In this document: positions 33,479 through 48,827 of the stretch, piece by piece | How the letters are laid out: each line of letters starts with the position of its first letter | Numbering within the stretch: the first letter of the stretch is position 1 | DNA from: Perca fluviatilis | Lineage: Eukaryota > Chordata > Actinopteri > Perciformes > Percidae | Direction: 5' to 3' | Length of the DNA: 64,000 nt | NCBI RefSeq assembly: GCF_010015445.1 | Contig: NC_053122.1 | Span: 33,983,513-34,047,512 of the forward strand | Program-made: the position numbers and the translations under genes | The notes under the pieces: model-generated | What the model saw: the letters and a program-made list of their open reading frames with translations, nothing else | Told to the model about the DNA's origin: nothing | Databases searched by the model: none

Positions 33479-35032
33479 TTGGTGTGCTTGCTTGCTAATT
33501 AACTCATCAGCTCAGCACTAATGTCAGACCTGTTTAAATCTGATATGAACAATTTCTTGAACCAAGCTCTGGCCCACAGATATCTCCAGCATCTTTGAAA
33601 CCACATCTGTCATCTCTACGATGCTTTGTATAACCTCGGCGATGAACTACAGCAACGCTGTGCGCCCGTCGTAACGTATTCAAGCATGTATTTGTAGATC
33701 TCGCCGATATGTGTGTGTGCCATGTTTATATAACAGTCCAAAACAATCCAAGCCGTTCTGTCTGTGCAATGACATGGAAGACTGACAAAAGGTTACAGAT
33801 CACAGGTCAGGATAAGACCTGTTGATGCATTTATGCAATCCTGCTTGTTCCAGCTGAAGCCATCTAGTGGAAGGGAAAGCAAAGTTACAGACGCTGAGGG
33901 CAGACAAAGTGAGCATAAATCAGCCACACAGACAGAGTGCACGCCACCGCTGCAACCTAAAACCAAACTGTGCTGCCTCCTCAGCCCTCCATCTCCCTCC
34001 GTCTCTGAGCTTATTTAAAACCTTTCAGCAGTGCGAGGCAGGACGGAGGAATACAGATCCTGGCCAGGGTCTCAGGAGAGGTGCCATTCGGCGTCCCTAA
34101 CGCCACAGCTGGGAGTGTTTAGCGCCTTTTAGATCAGCAATCTGGGAGTCAACGTGGGCCTGTCTGCTGGTTCATTTCACTCCAGGCACTCTGGAGCTGT
34201 TTCCAGCCTGACGCCTGCAGCCTTTTTCGGGGATGAGGCAGGCGGGGGAGTCGAGGGGTGGAGAGAGAGGGGGAGCGGGACACTGGTCCTGAAGAGCTCC
34301 AGACTGACACAAGCCTACTGATAGCGTGTGCACAGTGTCAGATCCAACAGCATGTGTTTAGAAAACCGAGCATGTGTTTCTTCCTCGTTCGGCTGATTAA
34401 AGCCTTTGGTTTGTCCATCGGGGTGGATGTCTGCAAGCGGGCAGAGCGGAGTTCTTGTCACCTTCTATTTGCATTGTTGGTCCTCTGCGCTCCAGTTGTT
34501 ATTCCGGTTAGTTAAGTGGGAAAGCCCACCTGAAGCAAATCCAACCCATAAAGCTAGAGCCAGCTAGTTTAACCAGAGCTTATTCCGCTTCTCTAAATTG
34601 ATTTTACATAGTACATAATACTGTTTAAGTGCTTGAAGAGGACGGACTTGGACTTGGTTTGGGGGACATTTACGAGGTAAAAGAACAGGGTTGGGGATAG
34701 TTCACTGAATATCATGAACACTGGGCAGCAGCATTATGCAATAAAGCAGGGATATTAAGAGAGTTTTTATTCATCCTTGCCAGCATTTGGACCTTCACCT
34801 TCCATCCATCATCTGATATCAACCTTATGCAGTAAAAACATATTTGGTAAATTGAGTCAGGGACGATTTTTAGGTTAATCCTGGCACCCCTAAATATTAT
34901 TGTTAAAAAAAAAGTCTGTGTTTGTATCAGCTAAAACTGCACATCCATCCGAAAAGGTAGAAGTCAACCACATTAAGCCAGCATGTTGGGAAGTGGTCGT
35001 AACATGCCTTCAAAGTCAGCGACGCTGTTTAA
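33479..35032. other. Gene-free stretch, partly GC-rich
   Basis: 33830-34520 lacks repeat ends and is moderately GC-rich, so it could contain non-coding conserved elements or an artemin 5' exon. No exon could be proven. 34870-34900 (CCTGGCACCCCTAAA) is related, inverted, to 36588-36602. Confidence 0.35.
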
Positions 35033-35411
35033 AGTGCTCATATTATGCTCATTTTCAGGTTCATAATTGTATTTAGAGGTTATATCAGAATAGGTTTACA
35101 TGGTTTAATTTTCAAAAAACACCATATTTTTGTCGTACTGCACATTGGTGCAGCTCCTCTTTTCACCCTGTGTGTTGAGCTCTCTGTTTTAGCTACAGAG
35201 TGAGGCAGCTCACTTCTGTTCCATCTTTGTTGGGAGTCGCACATGCGCAGTAGCTAGGTAAGGACTACTAGCCAGTCAGAAGCAGAGAATGAGGGCGTGC
35301 CATGCTAGCAGCTAGGCGAACATTATAACGTGTAAACCTATAACGTGCACAAAAAAGATATATAACACAATAAAGGAAAGGGAAAAAGCCAAAAAGCATA
35401 ATATGAGCACT
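35033..35411. mobile_element. TTAA-flanked MITE, AGTGCTCATATTATG family, copy 1
   Basis: The ends AGTGCTCATATTATGCT and AGCATAATATGAGCACT are inverted and flanked by TTAA at 35029-35032 and 35412-35415. Body blocks (CAGCTCCTCTTTTCACCCTG, TTCCATCTTTGTTGGGAGTC) are shared, inverted, with the copy at 43146-43616. Confidence 0.85.
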
Positions 35412-38400
35412 TTAATAAAACCTAAATGGGCATGATTAGTTTCAAACGGGTCCATTAAACTCTCACATCAAGATATCTGAATGAGCTGTATAGGTCTGAC
35501 ATATGTCAGCTAGCCATAGCCTACGTTAGGTAGGTTCAGAGTTCTGCATGAAGTGAAAATAATAATTATCGAAATAGTGAAAATATGCTAATATTATTAT
35601 CACTTTTATTCCTTCCCTCTTTCTGCATATTGTGGTAACCTATCTATAAGTCTTGGCATTGTAGAAATTGGATGCGACAAAATACTGAGCCCAATTACAT
35701 TCATGTGTGATTATATGGCCTCATGGTAACCATTTCCAAAGTGTCGACAGCAGACATTTTAATATTTGAACTTTACAACACTGTGTAAAATAATCTATTG
35801 TGAGCTAAGGAGTTCTGCTCTAGGAAAATCACAGCATCAGGAAACTGAACCCATAATCTAGACGCCTGGATCATTCAGAAAAAAATTCTGAGCCATTTTC
35901 AGAAAATAGTGCTTGTCAGCCATTAGTCAAAACCGCACACATCTGTAATTTTGTAAGTTTTTGATTCTGCATATTGGAAATATCTGCTTTTCCATTGATG
36001 GATATCCGATTTTGTTTCTCCACAAAAAACAGCCAGTTTCAAAAGAGAGAGTAAGGGCAAAATGATGTGACTTCATTGCCCATAGTAACCCAATATTCAA
36101 TTAGAGTAATGTCATAAATGGATCAATATATACCTCTTATTAGATAATAAAGACTCATTGTTTGTTTGTTATATTTGTCTTTTGGTTAACCGCACAGACA
36201 GGGAGAGAGGAGGATAGAGAGGGAGGGAAGGAGAGAGAGCATGACGGCGTTGGAACAGAGAGAGAGACAGCGGACAGGTAACGTTAAGACCACATGGTTA
36301 TAATGCCATGGTAGTCTATGTGTTGCCTTCATTCATTGTAGTGGACTCCACAATGTTATATTTTAATGTGATGCTGTGACTTTTTTTCTTCCATTTATTC
36401 AATATTTGCATAATTCCATTTTATTTGTAATACCGCCTCACCTTTGTAGTAATGGCCCTGTGGCGCCACATTAAAGTAAGTTAAGTCTTTATAGTTACAT
36501 AAGTCAGTGTTTCCTCTACCATGACGGTCCACAGTGGTGTTAAAATGCACAGTAGAATAATGTTTAAAAAAGTACATTAAAAGGGTGCCAGGCACCCCTA
36601 AAGCTCTGATCCTAGAATCGCCGCTGAAATGACTTAACAGAATCTAAATTCTTTTACATCTTTTTTACCATACAGGGTTTACAGTAAATGTCGTAGAAAT
36701 TGAAAATGTGATTATTTGGGGCGGAATATATGTCAAATTAGCAAGAAATAGAAAACAGAAAACTAAAAACCAAACTGCAGTGACTGCACTGCGGCTAGCT
36801 AAGGCTAGCTGGTGAGTTAGCCTTAGCTAAAGCTTATTTACCCGCAAAGTATGTAGCTCAATATGCTTTGATGCTTCATTCAGTTTTTACACCACCTTTT
36901 ATAATCTAATCCTAACGGATGAAAGACGTAACACTAAATAAACTAGTTCTGCTGGAAGCTAACTAGCCTAGCTTAGCAGAGTAGCAGTATTTGCTGTCTC
37001 TACAGCCTCTGGCTCCAATTATGTTCCCATTATTATTAAAATGTATTTTACTTCAAATTAATTTCTTAAATTAGCTCATAAGTTCAAATGGACAACAAAG
37101 CTAAAGAAAAAACATGAAAAAAATGTCCTTGTGCCCTTTATTGTCCAAACAAAGAGTTATGTAAAGTCTGTCACAATGATTGATAATCAGACCTAAAGGC
37201 AGCAAATTAAGGTCCTTCAACTTAAATATCCGTTACACATTTGGCTAAGAGCATTCAAACTTTCAAAACCTTTTTCTCAACTTCACTGTGACTGCTCTTT
37301 GCCATTACAAGGCGGTATAAATAATGCAACAATTCCATGTATATTACTTTCAAAGATGTAATTCAGACGTTTATTAATCCTGCTTTTTTTCTCAACGGAC
37401 ACACATCTTTGCTGAGAAAAGAAGCAGGGCGACATACCAAAACGTGTTTGTGATTAGTGATCTTGGTGCCTACTGTATACTATTACATCCTCAGACCTGA
37501 GCTTTGCCCACAGAGCTTCCAAAAACGTCTCACCTTGTAAAAAAAGAAAGAAAGCTCCGAGCTCTCCGGTGTTTCGCCTCCCTCTAAAAAGCCAAACTTC
37601 TCCGATAATGACCTCCTATTAGAGACACGCTCTGTTCTGTGCTGCGCGTGCGTGCGCGTATACGTGAAATGATCTGACCTGCAGCTTTAACCTGTCACTA
37701 CGGCGGTGCCTGATTGCAGGAGCGAGAAAAAAAAAAGAAAAAAAGAAAAAGAGTACAGTAAATCACCGCTGGCTCAATAAAAGACACCTGCAGTGTAAGA
37801 GGAGATGCAGGAGAGAGAGGCAGAACACCAGGAGAGCCGACTGATCGCTACCAGACACAGAGAAACCTGCAAGACACAAAACGTGATGATGCCTGCTGTA
37901 CTTTCATGTGCCCCAAAGCTCTGCATATATGCATCCAGAGCAGTGTGGAAAACTTGTTCTGTAACTTTAATCTTGCTTGTAGCGATCTACAGCTCTTTAA
38001 CCTTATCGAAATTTAAAATCTTTCAGAAATATGTCATACAAGAGGCTTCAGGGCGTAACGGCAATACCTCAAAATCTGACTTGTTGAATGTTTTTTTTTT
38101 TTAAATCCTTTTCTGAGGGAAGAGTGTATGAAAAGTCCTCTGGGACAACCTTTTTTAGACGTTAATATGATGTAAAGGAGTCATGTTTTCTTTGCACTTT
38201 CTCTTTAGTCTCACTGCTTCCTCCTGTTTCTCATTTCCATCAAGCTTCATTTTTAGCTTCATACACATTAAATGTCTTTTTTTTGTCTTATTAAATGTGC
38301 TCTCGTCCCCTTTCCCACCAAAACAATTTCACTCTTCAGCGGTTAACGACGGCATGCTTTAACTATGCGAGGCAGCCGCAGAGTCAGAGGAGAGAATACC

Positions 38401-38921
38401 AGAGGAGGAGCGATAGAAAGAATGAGATAACAAAAGAAAAAAAATCACATGATAAGAGGAAGGAGAATTAAAAATAGAGAATGGGTTATTGTCCAGGGGA
38501 AAGAAAAATGAGAAAAACATAATTGAACCGCTGAATGGGAAAGGTCTTAAAGCAGAGATAAGGTGAACAAAGGGGAAAGCCAGGGAATGGCAAAATGAGA
38601 GTGCAGAAAGAGAGCGCATACTGAAGCCCGGTCAGTCTGTAATCCCATAATCCCTGGCAGGCAGGCAGGATGTAATTGCTCGTTAGTGCCAGTTTCCACT
38701 CTGAGGCCTGTCACTGCTGGAAAACCACAGAGTGTCGGCGAAATGAGAAACAGATAGCAGGTCCCATGCCTCGGTTCAGATAGGTGGGGGAGGCCCCCAG
38801 CCGAACACACACATATGTGCACACATGTGGTGTTTCTCCGGTCTGTTGCTCCTTTTTCTCGTAATTCTTTTTCACACAAGATACATACACCCCGTCCTTG
38901 TCAGTTTCTCACACAGTTTCG
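35412..38921. other. Gene-free stretch
   Basis: No gene is supported. It contains a short palindrome built on GCTAGCTAAGGCTAGC / GTTAGCCTTAGCTAAAGC (36785-36831), a GA-rich patch at 36196-36275, and a 100-bp unique block with CpGs at 37610-37720. The remainder shows no recognisable repeat ends. Confidence 0.4.
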
Positions 38922-38938
38922 ACACACACACACACACA

Positions 38939-39218
38939 AAGGTTTGTGACACTATCTTTGTGGGGACCCGTCATTGACATAATACATTCCCTAGCCCCCT
39001 TACCTTAACCTTAACTATCACAACTAAATGCCTAACCTTAACCCTTACCCTAACCTTAACCCTAACCCTAATTATATCCCTAATCCTAAAACCAAGTCTT
39101 AACCCTCAAACAGCCCTATAAAGTTGTGGGGTCCAGCATTTTGGCCCCACAAAGCTGTCGGGACCCCACAAGTATACTTGACTCCCGGTTTTTGGACCCC
39201 ACGAATATAGTTAAACAA
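38939..39218. repeat. CA-flanked GTGGGGACC repeat, copy 1
   Basis: The block starts GACACTATCTTTGTGGGGAC and CCGTCATTGACATAA, continues through a TAACCCT-rich tract, and ends GTTGTGGGGTCCAGCATTTT, GGCCCCACAAAG, TTGGACCCCACGAATATAG. It is bordered by CA tracts on both sides (38922-38938 and 39219-39254). The second copy at 52766-53061 has the same order and the same flanking CA. Confidence 0.8.
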
Positions 39219-39219
39219 G

Positions 39220-39254
<35 letters not shown>
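39219..39254 (+). repeat. (CA)n microsatellite
   Basis: About 17 CA units. Confidence 0.95.
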
Positions 39255-39255
<1 letters not shown>

Positions 39256-39921
39256 GGGCCGGGGTAATCAGAGGTGTGGACACTACACAGCCTGGAGGAG
39301 GGGGGTGAAGAGAGGAGGGAATCTGTGTGACCTTACCCCTCTCTGTGTTTCTTCCACCAGGAGGTTTTATTAACCAACTGACAACATCGGAGCCTGTAGG
39401 TGTCGGAGATCCTTTCAGGCCAGTAAAGCATGAGAGAGAAACACGCAGGGAGGGAAACTCTGGTGGCCCGAGAGGAATAATCTGTCAGGAGCAGGCTGAC
39501 CGTCTGGAAATAACAGATAATATGGACGGGGCCCGGCTGAGCTGGGTAGGACTCCTCCAATTATCAACGACGACCTGTCGGTTGATCCACCAAATATGAA
39601 AGTTTTTTGTACAGATGTCCGTGGTCCCCAGAGGACGAATCCTACCGACCTTTAGGATCCCCCGACTTTTTGTCTACCACCACCATCAGGTCAATGTTTC
39701 AATCTGTCCAATATTTTTGGTTTATAATCGCACGGCTGCAAAATGGCATTCCCATCAGCCTCAGCTGTACTGCTGTGTGTTTAGTTAGCAAACGTTAGCA
39801 TGCTAACATGCTAAACTAGGATGGTGAAGATGGTACATAGGACACCTGCTAAAGTTAGCATTTACTACAAAGCACCACTGTGCCTATACGTACAGCCCAG
39901 GGGTTGAAGCCAGCCCTCCAG
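39255..39921. other. Gene-free stretch
   Basis: 39783-39860 carries a GTTAGCATGCTAACATGCTAA palindromic motif of a dispersed repeat. No gene recognised. Confidence 0.4.
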
Positions 39922-40293
39922 TAGTCTCGCATTGCCAGACCTTCCTCCACAGCACTGCACAGGAGGGTCTGGCTAGTCCACACAGCATTCCAGGATGGGA
40001 GAAAAACATGCTCTGGTTGAGTGGCATTTCTTTAAACCAATCACATTAGTCTTGGGCGGTGCTAAGCACCGGAGGGAGCAAAGGTGCCTCTGCAAAATAG
40101 CCTCGGGAAGGAACTTGTTTTGGTGGAACGTGTACGCAGAGATCCAGAGTCCTCAGAAATCCACATGCGTTTAAAAGGCCAACACAAAGGAAGCCCAAGG
40201 TAACGGATATTTGGCCTAAATGAGTGAAATCCGACGTAATTTCCGCCAGCAATGGAGCAACCCCAGAAGTGGAACGTCGTGGATATAGACTTG
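39922..40293. mobile_element. hAT-like MITE, AGTCTCGCATTGCCAGACC family, copy 2
   Basis: Perfect 8-bp target duplication CCCTCCAG (39914-39921 and 40294-40301). Begins TAGTCTCGCATTGCCAGACC and ends GTGGATATAGACTTG, sharing the hairpin and right end (GAAGTGGAACGTCGT) with the copy at 9602-9874. This copy has about 100 bp more interior sequence. Confidence 0.85.
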
Positions 40294-40454
40294 CCCTCCA
40301 GGAACAGTGCTCAGCCGTTCCGCTGATTTTGCCCAGTGGCCATTTGTGGTACTTCAACTTTTTTGCCGTTTGCGCCACTGAGCAACTCTCATGGATTGAA
40401 TGAACAGGGCTCCGCCAATGAACACTGTATCCAGTTCTTAAGCACAATACACCC

Positions 40455-40835
40455 ATGGTTGATGCATAGACTCTGTAAGTGAAGCCAAAAACATCTCGAT
40501 CGGCCCCTGGTGGCTGGCTGCAGTGTAGGTCATAACTCCTGCTACCTCCATGTTAGCGGTTAGGACATGGGCCAAACTAAAAAAATCAAAGTACACGTCC
40601 AATACATTTTCCCCCAAAGATTGTCGTTCTGATCACGCTGATGTTTGTTCAAGTGTTTGACTTGCGATTGGTCGGGGGGGTGCATGAGCGGGACTTACCT
40701 AGCTGATACCTCAGCTCCACCACCCGATCAATACTGCGCAGATTCTGGCTTCAAAATATCCAGGATATTTTGGCTTCACTTTTGAACATTGGGAAGGAGT
40801 GGAGATGGGTCGTCCATCTTTATGTACAGTCTGTG
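40455..40835. mobile_element. MITE with TAGACTCTGTA / TACAGTCTGTG ends
   Basis: Left end TGCATAGACTCTGTAAGTGAAGCC; right end GGCTTCACTTTTGAAC..GGTCGTCCATCTTTATGTACAGTC. The pairs GAAGCCA/TGGCTTC and ACTCTGTA/TACAGTCT are inverted. It contains a CTCCTGCTACCTCCATGTTAGC block. The family is a common fish one by recollection. Confidence 0.6.
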
Positions 40836-42138
40836 GTACAGCGGCAGCTGTTTTTAACAAACAGACAAAGTTTAAGCATTTAGCAGCTAAAAACCGAGAT
40901 ATTTAAGACCAAAACAGAGCAAAAAGGAGAGTAAATATTGAACTTCCATTCATCAGGTGGGCCGACACACGACTCCAACTAATTATGATATTATTTTACC
41001 ATATCAATTTTATAACATGATAATATGTCAATGATGTGCTTTAAGATACATCTTTAATATTAGAGTGATTATCTTGCTTGTGCATCGATAACTAGCCACC
41101 GATTATGGAGAACAATACCTCTTTCAAGCATTGCCTGAAGGGTTAAACAGTCCAACCTGGACTTCATTAAAAGTAACTATAGGAGGTAAATTTATTGGTT
41201 TCCTAATGATGAACCTGAGTGATCAGCGATTTACTCCACTGACCCTGCAGCCTTCTCTTCACACCAAAGAGAGGAGCTCCAGAGGAACGTGCCTAATGGT
41301 TCTTCAGTGGGATAAACAAAGCACTTTTAGTAGAGAATAGTGTGTTTGAAGTGTAACAGTTCTGGATTAACTCCCTCACACATGCAGGTTGAAGTTGCCA
41401 ATAGGTGCTGCGGAGAGTTACTGCTGGTCATCAAAGCCCCGGGATCAGTGGGTCACAACAAGCTCCATAAAATGCAGGTTTCCGCGGGGCATTAAAGTGC
41501 CGTCTGTGACCAGCACGTTAACCTCAGGCTGCAGCTCTGATGGCATTATTACGACAGACGGAGACAGAGAAAGAGCTGCTGTCATCGTCTGAGCCGCCAA
41601 AGCCACCTGGCTCTGCTAAAGGAAACATATTCTCACTGGGAAGCTGCTAAAGACAAACCCCAGAGAGCTGTACTGTAATGCAGCTCACAGCAGAGGAAAT
41701 TGACTGATATATAACAGGGATTTTCAGGTATTTGGCAATTAAATGGAGCTGTGAGTCCTGCAATGATAGTATCTTGATTTATCTGCTCAGATATCTCAGA
41801 CACTCCACTGATGTTTCTCAGTTAGCTGGTATCACATACGCAACTCAAACTCTTCCCTTTGTGTTTGTACATGCTGTTCTTCTTTATCTTACTATTCACT
41901 ACATATCTGGTAAATTTGGCAAATGTTGGTAGATACTCTGTCAACTCCTGCCAGGAGCTCTGGCTTCCCTCTAATCATCACGGCTGTTGTTATCAATCCG
42001 TCAATAGCATTTCATAAAACTGACAATCATTCTTCTAACAGTGCATGACTCTAACTGGCTTACATTCACCGAGTTACCTGAAAATGTTTACAATATACTC
42101 AGATTATGTTGTTTAGCCTGTTCTGTGACACCATCGAT
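40836..42138. other. Gene-free stretch
   Basis: No repeat ends, RNA gene or exon recognised. Confidence 0.4.
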
Positions 42139-42361
42139 TTGTTGGTTTGTCTGTCATTCAGCTGGATTACAGAAAAAACTCCTGGCCCGATTTTCATGAA
42201 ACTTATTGGAATGGCATGGGCCAAGGAAGAATCGAATACATAATGGAGCGGATCCGAATCACAGGGCGAATACACACATTCATTTTCACTTTCGTTTACA
42301 ATGATAGATACGGCATTTGGCCTTGGCGGAGGTTTGCGCTCTCCACGTGCCCTTCTAGTTT
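42139..42361 (+). repeat. Widely dispersed repeat with GGCGGAGGTTTGCGCTCTC end
   Basis: Blocks CCCGATTTTCATGAAAC, GCATGGGCCAAGGAAGAA, TGGAGCGGATCCGAATCAC, CATTTGGCCTTGGCGGAGG and TGCGCTCTCCACGTGCCC appear in the order I remember from a short repeat found in many animal genomes. Its class is uncertain. Its open frames are a by-product of the repeat. Confidence 0.55.
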
Positions 42362-43145
42362 TTAATGGTTGTAATAAGATACTCACCAGAGGAATTGCAG
42401 GTATCCAATTGGCCAACAGTTTAACCAGATTATTTAAACCACTATGTCTGGAGGTAAAACCAAAAGTGTGCACACCTGAAATGTCCCTAATTATCCATGA
42501 TTGCACAGGAAAACTGTGTGAGCAGAAAACCTTAGTAAGTCTGTAAACTATGACGGATGTTTATTGTATAGTTTGTGTTGTACGTTATTTTACTGTTCGC
42601 CTTTATTTCCTCTTTCAAATGTGGTACATGTAGTTCGCTTTAGGATTTGGTTTTAAGCTGCTCTAATCAATATTCTTTGTGGTTTCTCTTAGCTTCATGG
42701 AGCATTTCAGCATCTTTAAGCTTATTGTCTTGGTTTTAGGACCCAAACTTCACTGTTCTGCTTTACTCTCAACGCTCCCATCAGCCTTGTTTTTAGACAG
42801 ACACATGTAGCAACTAGCTGGAGAACATAGCGGAGTATTTGGCGTACAAAGAGTCAGCTATTTCCCTCAAGAGTTTGAGGAGACAAAAAACAGGGGCTAA
42901 AAGGAGAGTAAAATAGAGAGACACAATCACGATTCTAAATGAACTACCAATGTCGCTCCGCATCTGCTGGATGTGGAGGCAATAGTTTCCTAACACCGTT
43001 GCCGCAACAACTGTGTCACTGTTGTGTTTGCAGTTTGTTCTGCTGCCCACAAGTGGCCGAAGAAAAATTAAAATGAATGCAGCTTTTAAACCTGTATCAC
43101 TGTCTGACTGCTCCTGTTTGTTGTCCTGTTCCTGTACTTCTTTAA
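42362..43145. other. Gene-free stretch
   Basis: Nothing recognised. Confidence 0.4.
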
Positions 43146-43616
43146 AGTGCTCATATTATGCTTTTTGACTTTCCCCCTTCCTTTATTGTGTTATATATCT
43201 TTTTTGTGCATGTTATAGGTTTACAAAGTGAAAAAGCCCAAAGTCCACCCCAAAGGGACTTACCATCTCCAACAGAAAACACTGTTCACAAACTGCTCCA
43301 AACAGCTCTATTGTAGTCCAGCCTTTACTTCAGAGACAAACGTGGGTCACTTTTGGCATACCCTCATACTCTGCAACTGACTGGCTAGCAGTACTTACTG
43401 CGCATGTGCGACTCCCAACAAAGATGGAACAGAAGTGAGATGCTTCACTCTGTAGCTAAAACAGAGAGCTCAACACACAGGGTGAAAAGAGGAGCTGCAG
43501 CAATGTGCAGTACAACAAAAATATGGTGTTTTTTTGAAAATTCAACCACATAAACCTATTCTGGTACAACCCCTAAATACAATTATGAACCTGAAAATGA
43601 GCATAATATGGGCACT
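43146..43616. mobile_element. TTAA-flanked MITE, AGTGCTCATATTATG family, copy 2
   Basis: Ends AGTGCTCATATTATGCT and GCATAATATGGGCACT, TTAA at 43142-43145 and 43617-43620. The interior (GACTCCCAACAAAGATGGAA, AAACAGAGAGCTCAACAC) is the reverse complement of the copy at 35033-35411, so the two are inserted in opposite orientations. It has an extra segment of about 90 bp (43236-43330). Confidence 0.85.
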
Positions 43617-43620
43617 TTAA

Positions 43621-46318
<2,698 letters not shown>

Positions 46319-46747
46319 CAGTGGTGCTCATAAGTTGAGATGATAGAGATGATCTTATGGGAAGTACCCCATGCCAATCTGTAGGTATGGTGAAGGGTAT
46401 GTGATAATGTGGGGGGGCTATTTTAATTCCAAAGGCCAAGGGGACTTTATCAGGATGCATAGTATCCTGGATCCATGAAATAACTGGCCTTTAAAAATAG
46501 AAATCTGCCTGCCTCTCTGGGAATTTAACATAGGTGTGTACTCACTTATGCCCCTTGTATTTTAAGTAAGAACATTTATTTATGTACGATACATTATTCA
46601 TTCGCAAAGAAAATTGACGTACTTAAAGGTTGGATTTTTCCTCATTTTTTTAATTAAGGCATTAAGGTCAATTTCCAAAAGATGAATTTTTTTATTCCTC
46701 TTTTTAGTCAACTTTAACATGGGTTCATAAACATATGAGCACCACTG
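46319..46747. mobile_element. Degenerate Tc1-like element, CAGTGGTGCTCATAAG ends
   Basis: Inverted ends CAGTGGTGCTCATAAG and CATATGAGCACCACTG. A remnant transposase frame at about 46386-46475 reads YGEGYVIMWGGYFNSKGQGD then FIRMHSILDP and stop, which resembles the 'GGGSVMVWG' region of Tc1 transposases. The element is internally deleted and non-autonomous. The interior 46437-46540 is shared with the element at 61599-61985. Confidence 0.7.
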
Positions 46748-48731
46748 TATTTTACTCATTTACAATCATTTATTACTGTGTATGTGTATGTTTTTGGGGG
46801 GTTTGGAAAGTGTAGGTTTCGTACAAAAATACTGAATATTTCTTTAGTTGTTCAAACATCCCGTTGCCATGTAAGATTTAAGAGCAACAGTGTGAAGTGG
46901 AAAGTGAACATAAAGGAGGTAGAGTGATTATTTGTTTTATTGATTTTTTTTAACACCTAAACATGTTTTTCCTTTTATTTTGGTAATAAAGTGTCCATAA
47001 AACAGAAAGGCTATTGGTGCGTGAAGTTGCTGCGTCTGTAGCTATATTAAAGCTATACTGAGGCACGCTGACCCTTAGTGCTATTTTAATGACTAAACAC
47101 AAGTCCTGGCCAGCAACACAAGTCTGGGAAAAGTCTCATCTTGAAAATGTGCAGTCTGATGCCTTCTCAAATCAAGAAATCACAGCATTATAGAGAACTT
47201 GTTTAAAGGGAGACAAGGTCAGCAGAAAGAGACAACACTACTAGGTTCTAAGCATCGTTCTTCATCATTTATTCATTATTTTATTGAGCTCCAAAAGTAA
47301 CTGAATTTGTTCCTTTCTGCTTTTGTTCCCGATTCATTCCCCTTGGTTGTAGGATGAGCTAGAAATGATGTTTGACTTAGCAAATTGAATAAAAAATATG
47401 CTATCTTGCAGAGTTGCATCTTCTAAATATATGTGGGCTTTATGCCCCATTTGTCTCAGTCTTTAATGAAATACATGAAAGTAATATTTAGGTATTAGGC
47501 TCTGCAACTGAAAGCTCCGTGAGTAATGAAGGCCAGTGGGCGAGGAAGACAAACAGCCCGTTTCCAGCCTCAATGGCTCTAAACATATCCATAAGGATGC
47601 TTCCATTTCAGTGCGTGGCAATAGCGATAACTTATTTTGTCGTTTACTTTACGAGCGTTCGACTGGCTCTCTGTGAGTCTGTGAGTATAGCAACACAGAG
47701 CAGCGCGAGAGAGCCGGAGAGAGTTAAAGCCATAACAGCAACAAACGGCACGCTAGCTCTCGTAAAGCCACATGCCAGTTAAAACAAACCAGACCACACA
47801 TCATCAGGAGGCTGCTGGTTAAGAGAACACGCCCCGGCCCGCTGTACCTGACCCTCGGCAGGGCCGCTGACCCCCGCGACCTTTGACTGGAGGAAGTGAA
47901 AGCTGTGGCAGCGTGACGGGGGAGTGCGAGATGCCTGAAGCAGAGGCGACGCACTCATGTTCAGCCTGGAAACAAACTGGCGATTTTGAACGACACAAGT
48001 CAAGAAAAACAAGCTTGTTTCACGACAAGCTTTCACCCATTTTACAGGCATGTAGTGGGGGGGGGGGGATGTGTGACATGTCTCAGGTGATGCCCAAGCC
48101 TACATACACACACCGAGTACGCCAGCTTTGAGATGTGAAGAACAGACGAGAAAAAAAATTAGATAAGAAGCAAGATTCAACTCTGAACATCAGAGGCCTG
48201 CCGTCCTCTGACTGAGCCTCGTCTGCGTGCATGAGTGACACTGTATGTACATGACTCAGTGAGTCAGTGGGACACTGAGTCAGAGAGTAAGTATGGAAGT
48301 TCACTGATGCATCATGCACTTTCTTTTACATCTTTGAGAGGACAAATCCTGACAAATTGCACAATTTGGAAAGGAAAGTACCAATTTCTGGAGCTGTGAG
48401 TGCGCTAAAGATAAAAAAAAAAAAGAAAAAAAAGAAAAGAAAATCCAGAGTTCAGAGTGTGTTCATGGTCACGGAGCTGAAACAATCAACACAACGTTTC
48501 ATCTGAAAATGAAAAGAAATGTGCTTGACTTTCAGCATGTCAAAACACCTGAAGCTTATAAGACTGATCCCCTCCGAGGTACTGGAGAGGAGGGAAATGG
48601 ATGCAGCTGTGTGCATGTCTGTCTGTCTGTCTGTCTGTGTGTGTGTCCAGCACTTTCATATTTAGATTTGCAGCCCACCACAGAGGGTCACACTACAAGA
48701 CTTCCTGACTGCCACTGTTTCCTCCTCATCC

Positions 48732-48735
<4 letters not shown>
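46748..48735. other. Gene-free stretch
   Basis: No gene is supported. Contains a G-run at 48056-48068, an A-rich tract at 48412-48441 and a (TCTG)n run at 48616-48637. Confidence 0.4.

Positions 48736-48825
<90 letters not shown>
48736..48825 (+). repeat. Long (CA)n microsatellite
   Basis: About 44 pure CA units. Confidence 0.98.

Positions 48826-48827
<2 letters not shown>

Noticed and set aside
39000..39110. Interstitial telomere sequence (TAACCC-like tract, also at 52826-52950)
   Set aside because: The units are irregular mixtures of CCTTAACC, CCCTAACC and CCATAACC, and they belong to the internal part of a dispersed repeat.
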